From: a virus
Length of the DNA stretch: 22,545 nucleotides
Virus record (IMG/VR): IMGVR_UViG_3300018049_000162
Span: 1 to 22,545 of that record
Direction: 5' to 3' (one strand)
The stretch's first letter is position 1; each line of letters begins with the position of its first letter. Below, in pieces: positions 1 through 9,000 of this stretch. The notes under the pieces were generated by a model. It was not told where the DNA came from and ran no database searches. It saw only the letters and a program-made list of their open reading frames with translations. The translations under genes and the position numbers were made by a program.

Positions 1-3000
1 AGTTCAATTCTTATAACTTTGTAACCTGCGTTATCAAGCCAGCTCTTGTTTGGATATACATTAACTTCTTCTGGGTTGTCAACAACAATACCTTCCGGAG
101 ATGCTTTAACACGTAATGGTTCAATAGAGTCCGAAACAGAAACATATCTTGCAGGTAAGTCAAAATCACTTACTACAGAAGCAGAGTTGTCAATAGATTC
201 ATAAGAGCTTAAATATTCTCTAATTTTTGTTCTATAAGGTTTAACCTCTTTAATGTATTCTTCATAACTCGGAAGGTTATCATTTTGGAAGTTTACTTTT
301 TGCTCTAGATTTCCGACATTGTGTTTTGCTTTTAGGAAGCTAGTCTTAAATGCCCAATCTACATAATTTTGTTCTGCAAATACATAACGCAAACTTGCAA
401 AGAATAAGTTGTTGTACTCTAATAATAAATCGTCAATAAAGATATTATTCTTAATTGTGTTTAGAATAATTCTAGTTTCTGTTGACGGCAAACTATCGAA
501 CGTTAATACGTCATAACTAGTTGTGTCAAAACCAACTAGTGCTGCTGTCACATCGTATAGAGTTGGACGAATTTGAATTGTTCCGTTTTGTCTACCAATT
601 GTTTTATAGTTAACACTATAATCAACGCCAGTTTGTGCATCAATTTTTTCCAGGAGCAACCAACCGCCTGTTCCAACATTTTGAATTTTAATAATGTTAC
701 CAATAGTATCTTCTATAGTTGTTAGGTTATATGAAAAATCAATAACAAAGTCTATTTTTGTAAACGAATTATAACCTTCTGCATACCAATCAATGTATTC
801 CCAATACAAGTTTACATCGTAAGCCTGGCTTTCAACTAGAATCCATTCTTTTGCAACAGTATCACGTTCATACAAAGACCATTTACCATTTAGTGTAGTA
901 TCATTTTTAACCAAAACAGTATATCTTCTAACTGTTAATCTTGTAGAACTATTGTAATTGCTTCCTTCGTTTTCAACAATTACTTCAATTACTCTGCCTT
1001 GGGCATCAATAACTGTTTCAATTTCTGCATCACTGCCAATGCCAAATACTGAAACTGTAGGAGCCTGCAAATAACCTCTACCTGGATTAGTTATTTCAAC
1101 ACGTACAATTTTACCATCTTCGATAACAGGAGTTAATACTGCTTGTTCTGCTTTTGCAACACCAACAAACTGTAAGTCTATTAGAGAATCAACACTTCTG
1201 TCCCAACGTCTGCTTTGTTCAGTTGGTTCTGGCTGTTGTTCTGTTAATGGCGTAATATCTTTATCGTCAGCAATTAAGTTTTTAGCTAATACACTGTTAA
1301 TTCTAGTAACTGTTTGTTTTAATGCTTCTTCTCTATTTACAAACCAACCCTGCCTTGGTCTATTTAAAATACCGTATTTTTCTTTAACACTTAATTCAGG
1401 AGCAGGAACTTGACGGTCTTGTTCATCATGACCAACTAAACTGTCAAACCACTTGCGTTGAATATCTCTTTTTGGAATACTTGTTTCCAATCCTTCTGTT
1501 AAAATTTGATATTCGTTATGAATATTGGTGTCTTGGTTGTCAATAGTCCAATATTGTATACTTAATACAATATCTTGATTTCTTACAAGACCTTCACAGT
1601 TGTGTACTGCAAATTGATCATTTCCAATTAAACTAATAAACTTATATCCTTCAGCAGCAGGATTTTCAATTAACTTTGCAACATCACGTGCAGTTACAGT
1701 TCTTCCTTCTACAGGAGGAAGCGTTGTTTTATTTCCTACCCAATAATAGTAGTAAGTTTTAAATACACCAACTGCTTCGTTATATTCACGTTTGACAACA
1801 TATGCATTGTCGCTATCTTTTGTTGTTCCTGTAATACCTTTGGCTAAACCTTCTGCTGTTCCGCTTGTTTCGTCCCATTCGCTAGGCAATAGATCTGACT
1901 TAACCCATTCGTAAACATCAATAGTGTTAATTTCAGAAAATGCAGCGTTCCAGTGGTTTGCACTAAAAATTACATCAGACTGGTATGGATTTTTAAACTT
2001 AGCATTTGTTAAATTCCACCATAGCTGGCCAACTTGTGCAGATCCCCAACTATTAGTAGGATCTGTGTTAGGTAATATACCAGTAGTATATGTTGCAGGA
2101 TCATAATAAGTTTTATATGTTAGTTCTTGTTCTGCAGGACCTGCAATCTTTCCTTGTAATACATCAATATAGTCAATGTATGTAACAATTTCGTTTGCAC
2201 TCTTATCATAAAGCATTGCACGTTTAATTTTACTTACATCAACTGTGTCCTTAGACTCTCTCAATGCATTCCATACACTTGTATTTTCTTTGATTCTATA
2301 ATCAACTACTACACCTTCTTTTGTTGCAGTGTCTAAAATTGGCAAGCCTACATAAACGTGGTTTGATTTCAATAATAAGTTTTCGCCAAAGAATTTAACA
2401 TTAGGGACATCATAGTCAATTGTTTCTGCATAAATCAATGTTTCGTCAAATTTTTCATAAATTCTAACTGTTCCGGAATCTTTACTAAGTGCCTTAAAGT
2501 CAGTCATTCTATTATCAAACGTTGTTTGCGGAGTAGTATTTCCTACACTATCTCCATCAAATGTAGTTGTAACAAACGAATCTCCGTTACGAGAACCTAC
2601 AACTAGTCTATCTCCATCAAAGTCTACACTCCAGCCAAATAGTTCTGTTTTTTCTTTTGATGGACTATACAAAGATTGTGACGGAAGGAAAGTGCCACTT
2701 TCTTGTTTATAAACATAAACCTTACCTTGATCTAATTGCTCTGTGTCATCATACGGAGCACCTACTGCAATAAGATGTCCGTCATTGCTAATTGCAATAT
2801 TGCTACCATAATTTGTGTTTTTATCCGGAGCATTAATTGTTTGATATTTGTAGAATGATTCGTTTACATTTCTGTATATTTCAACTGTGTTTGTTTTGTC
2901 GCCTTCATATTCTGTAGTTAACGCAAGTACTTCTCCGTTTTTACTAACATCAAATGATTTTGCAAACTGTAGTAATTGATCGGCATCAACCACTGCTGCT

Positions 3001-6000
3001 TGATCTCCTACAATATTTCCTGTAGTATTTGGCAAATAACCTAAATAATCAGAAATATTTCCGGCTTCAACTAGTTCCCAATCGCTTGCTGTAAATACGC
3101 TAGGACCTGTTGTTGTGATTGCTTTATACAAATTTTGATTGTAGAATACTAATTCGTCTGCAAAGTATACAGTATCGCCGTCATACGGTCCTCTATACGC
3201 CTTGTTTCTTGACGATTCCCAACCATAAGTTGTTCCGTCAAATTCACCATTTTTATAAATGTAAAGTTTACCGTAGTTAGTAATTTCATTATTACCAGCA
3301 GCTTTAACAAACAATTTATCATTGCCATTAAAGCGAGAAATCTTAATATCAGAACCTAATCTAGCGTTAGCAAGTCTATCAGGTACAATAAATGAGTTAA
3401 TATTAACAAACGCACCAATACCTCTGCGCTCATAAACACTAAACATACCTTCATTAGTTTTATCTGTCGCAGGAACAGATCCTGACGCTGTCGCAGGAAC
3501 ATTATAAATAATATCCCAATCATTATTGTCTATAGAAGGTCTATTTGGTTCACGTGGAATACCTAATACTGTTTCTTCTCTGTAGAACCAATATTCACCA
3601 GTTGTAATAGTATCTTCTCTTGTAGCAACATCGTCGTCAACATCTTGTATTGGAATTACATCGCTATTGTCAATAACAATAAACTTACCGATGTTATCAG
3701 GAGCATATTCAAAACTTCTACCAAACATTTGACCAAAAACACGTGAACCTGAAATTGGATCGTAGATAACATCTCCCGAACCATCTGATAAGAATTCAAT
3801 TTCTCTGTTTTCGTTAAAGTCAGAACCTAGTGCCCAGGTTCCAGTAACACCTTTAACAAAAATTCTAGCATTGTTTGTATCGTATTTTTGATAGAATACA
3901 ATTTCAGCAGTACCTAAATTTGTTACATCTCGTACTGTAAGACCTACTTTAGGCTCTAGAGTATTACCTGCAAATTGTTTTGTAAGTCTAATATCAATAT
4001 ATCCGTCCCATACATCGTACACTGTATGCTGAGTATTGATTTGTCCTGGGGATAGTCCAATAGTAGCTAAGTCTCTGTCGCCTAGTTCTCCTGTTAAGAA
4101 CGGAGGCATCGTGTTATAGAAAATATCTAATGTTGGATTATTTTCATCACCCGGTGCAATAATTTGAGGAACAAGTGTATCAGTTAAAGGCTTAGGTGCT
4201 TTAAGCACATAAAGCGACGACTCAAAGTCTCCAATAACATCTAATGGTCCTGGGCTACCTCTATAACTTAGAGTAATAAGTTTGTTATATTCAGTATCTC
4301 TACTGTTTACAACACTATTAGGAAAATCTAAGTTATTGTAGTAGAAACGGTTTTGATTTGACCCTGTTGTAGGAGTCACGTCTACAAATACTAAGCCTCT
4401 ACCCAAGTCGCTGTTGATATCATCAACTACTTGATAAGCACTAGTGTTAATTCTCCAATAGCCGCCCCAATAATCATCAGCATTTGCTTGAGTATCATTA
4501 GGTGCAACAGTTAAATATTCTCCTACAAATTCACCAATGTCTGTTGTTAAAGAACCTACTGTACCAAATGTACCGTTTTGTGCTTTAATATAAATTGTTG
4601 CTTTTGCGCCAACATTAAATGTATAAGCAACTGTACCAAATCCTGTAAGTGTTTCAACTAATTGTCCTACTAACGGAATAGTATTAGAGTTTTCAACATA
4701 AAGTATACTGTCAATTTTTTCAACAATAGTGTGTTCGTCTGTTAAAACTACATCATTTAACTCTGGAATGTCTCCATCAAAAGGTAATCTAGATATAGGT
4801 GTTACACTAGTTTGGTTAGCATAAGTTAGATTGTTCCATTTTAATTTTACAATATCTCCAATACCAGAACCTTCATACATATCTTTTGGTGCTTTAATAA
4901 TAAAGTGATCTGTAAAGAAGTCAGATTGTACTTCTGATGACGAGAACGGATAATCGCCTGTAAGTATTACAGGTTTAATATCATCGTCCTCTTCTGTTTG
5001 TAGCAAGTCAGTCATAATTTGCGGCACAGATTCAAAACTACCAAACGGAATTTGTAATACAGCGCCATCAATTTCTTTATTTGCTTGCCATAAATTATCT
5101 TTGTATTCTACGATGTCAAGTGCATTATAATTAGTTTCGTCTACATACGAATCTTTGTATGTACTTTTTACATTAGATGCTTTTGGAGATCCAACAATCA
5201 AATATCTACCATCTGCTGAAACTGCAATGCTGCTACCAAATGCCTGGCCGCTATCTGCAATATTGTTAGGCGGCTCAACAATTTGGTTAAGTTGGAAAGA
5301 TCCTGCACTACCTGCTCTAACATAAACAAAAACTTTTCCATCGCCATTGTCAGGCGCACCTACACATAGTAGCGTATTGTTGTCACTAACTGCAAGAGCA
5401 TATCCATAATTGTGATCTTCACCTGATTCTGAATTCTCAATTACTTGATGCTGATTAAAGCCAGGAGTGTTTTCTAAAACTTTCCATCGACCGTTTGCAT
5501 CTTCATCAATCCATATTCTGCTAATACCTTGTTTGTAAGTCTGAACTAGTTCACTTGCTTCTTCATAACCAGCAACTCTAACAGGAACAAACTTAGAAAT
5601 AATAGGATTAGTAACTGTTGCCGACTCGTCGATTTCTGTGTTATCAATAGTAACAATATTGTTAAGCACTTTAGTAATCTTTGTAAAGATTGCAACATCT
5701 ACACCTTCTGCATTGCGATATTCAACTCCAATTACTCTACCTTCTACAAGTTTTTTTGGAATTGTAGAAAATTGTAATTGTCTAGTATCACCATCTAATA
5801 ATACTGCTTCAAGTGTAAGATCTTCTTGTAAGAAGGAATAAACATTCCAAGTTTGATTTACGTTTCCAACCCATACAATATCTTTATGATTAATTGTTGC
5901 ATAATCAATTTCCATAATAGCATCATAATCAGCTACTACAAATTGTACATCTTGTTCATTTACAAACCCGCTGTTTCTTGTATACGTATCTTTAACATAT

Positions 6001-9000
6001 GTTGTAGGGAACGGTGCGTGATCATACCCTTCAGGACGTAAGAAAACTTCAAACGGTTTAATTCTGTAGATTAGGTCTGTTTCTTCGCCGGTTGTTGAAT
6101 TTACTAATTGAACGCTTTGTGGTTGTAGTTTAAATTTATCTTCATCTAAAATAAACTCTACTTCATCAAATCCTTCCGATGCGCCATACTGTCCTAGTTT
6201 AATTGCCCATTCTTCATAAAATTCTAAACTATCTTTATCTGCACTTCCTAATACATCAAAAAGTTTTGTAAGAGCATTTCTAGTGCCTTTATCTTGAATC
6301 ATACCTTGATAGAATTTGTACTGACTAACATCGTCATTAATAATGTTTGCTAGATAATCTCTATTTTGATATCCAATTAAGTGCTGTGCATATTTTTGCT
6401 GTTCAGTATCAAAGTTATCGGTATCTAAATCATAAAAATCTGCAAACTGATTTACCTTATATTCCCAGTTTGGAATAAGTTTCATATCTGGTGCTTCGTT
6501 TAGAAGAGACCATTTATTTGCAACAAATGTTTGAGTTCCCGAAACTTTGTTAATAGCACTATAATAAAATTCTTTGTATTTTACAATTTCGCCAATTGCG
6601 TAATCTTGCCAAGGTTCCCATTCGCTAACTGTTGCATTATCAAAAATAAAGCCCGGAATATTTAAACTACCGTCCCAATCGCCTGTTCTATAACCTAAAA
6701 CTTTAATTCGTTGTTGTCTATAACCAGGTTCTTGATCGTAAATAATATCGCCAAATACTGTTTTGTTGTCAATAATAACAACGTGCTCTTTTTGAACTAA
6801 AGAAAGTCTTACTGCAAAAATTCCATCTTCTGTAGCTTTAGGTCTTACTACAAATTCTTTAGGTTCTTCCCTAGTTAAAGATACATTCTGCGGATTTAAC
6901 TTTTTACCATCAGCTTTTAATAAACTGTATCCATAAAATGTATCATAAATGTCGTCAACAATAGCATACTCTGATCTAAATTTAATTTGGAATGCACCAG
7001 GGCTTAATGTAATAACACTTCCTGCTCCCCAGTTTTGTGTAGTCCAAAACATAAACTCTTTAGTGCTAGTTTCCCAATTAGAAACAAACTCGCTGTCTTT
7101 AGAATAGAAGTCAAATACAAAGCCTGCTTTTTCAAGCCAGTAATTGTATCCTAGTAAAAAGTCTACAACATCTTGTACTGTTTTATACACAGTTCCATAA
7201 GCTACACGCTCTGCATTGTTTTTAAATGCTTTTCTAAAATATGCTTCGCGGCCACCTTCAGTTGGAATTACAGGAAGTTTAGCAAACTTAGATTCGTCAA
7301 ATTGATCGTTACTTGTATGTGATTCTGTAACTCTGTAAAATGTACCTTGGAAGTCTACAATACTGCCTGATACATAAGTCTTACCAGAATTCCATTCAAC
7401 AAAACTTGCACTGATGCCGCCAATTCTTATTAGAGGATCATTTTGTAAAGGAATTGCTTTATTAATAGTAAAATATGGATTTACGTTATCATAACCTCTT
7501 ACAATAAAACCATAAGGTTGTTTTTCAATAATAACACCGCTGTAAGTAATATTTTTTACAGGAGCACTTGTATTCAATGAAATTTTATAGTTTTCTTCTG
7601 GTACAAAAACATTGCCTTTATTAGTAGGAGTTCTACTATCAAGAATTAATTTAAATTTATCTTTGTTAGTATAGCCGCCAACTTTAAAACCTATTTGATT
7701 ATTAATTCTTGAAATATTATCTTTATATTCTTCATATGGAGTTTCTACATTTGATGCAAGATAATCAAAAATGTAATTGATTAACCCCGATGTGTATACT
7801 CTTGTTTCTTGCGTTGAAGTATTTGGAAATACTATATTTTTTAATGTAATTGTAGTATTGTTTTCAACATAATTAATTTGACTCGATGTTCCACGAATCT
7901 GTCTTTTTCTATCAAAAATTGAAGCAAACGTTCTTGCAGGCTGATTTAATACCAAAGAAGTAATTAATGAAAACGGATATTCTGAACTTCTACGCCACGC
8001 TGTTTCTACAGGTCCCTGATCGCCAAATGCAAAATTATCATTTAAATCAGTTGTATTATATGTTTTAATAAAACTGCTTAAAATAGGACTAATTAAATTT
8101 CCATCTTCGTCAACTGGAATATGCGTTGTGATAAGTTTACGTGCATATTTTTTGTTAATTACTCCCGAAGTTCCAGGCTCTCTTATCATACCTGCTTCGA
8201 TATCTTCCCACATTAAGAAGTTATTACTAGTATAAGGAGCTTCGCCGTATTGCTCATCCCACCAGCTAGGTTTAATAGTAAAGCCTAACATTTCCCAAGG
8301 ATGTGTGTGTGGACGATCGGTGTCGTAAGCATACTTGTAAACTGCTCTCCAAAAACCGTAAACTGGGTTTTCATCAATGTCTACCATACCAGTATGATTA
8401 AATGTAAAAGAGTTTTCTCTTACAAATGAGTTATTTAAAGTATAATCATCGTCAACCAACTGAAGCCATTGTACAAAATCACTTATCATACTATCATTAA
8501 TCTGCTTTGCAGATAATCCTGTTTCTCTTGAAAATCCAGGAACATAGTCATAAATGTCAAACAATTTTGGATCGTAATTTATTTTGATGTTGTTAAATAT
8601 TCTGCGTTCTAGTTCTAATAACAAGTCATCTCTGTAATCGCCGTATGCAATAGTAATGCTTCCGTCGTGTCCTTGAATAACTGTTTGAGTTTCTAAATAA
8701 GTATCATCCTCCATTATTTGAGGTACAAACTTAGGATACAAACCTAATTTAGTAGGTGTAGGCGGAACAAAAGATCCGTTAGTAGTTTCATATTCATAAA
8801 TGCTTAGAATATCGCCTTGTGCTTTAGTAGCAGTTACAATAACAAACCCTTGATCATTAAATGTATAGTCTACTCCGTATACTAGTTGTACGCCGTTTAA
8901 GTAAACTTGAACGGCAGTACTACTAAGAGTATTAAGGTCAAACACCCTGTTTAATGCAAAGAAGTTATTATCAGGATCAAAAATTTCTGTTTCGCTTTTA

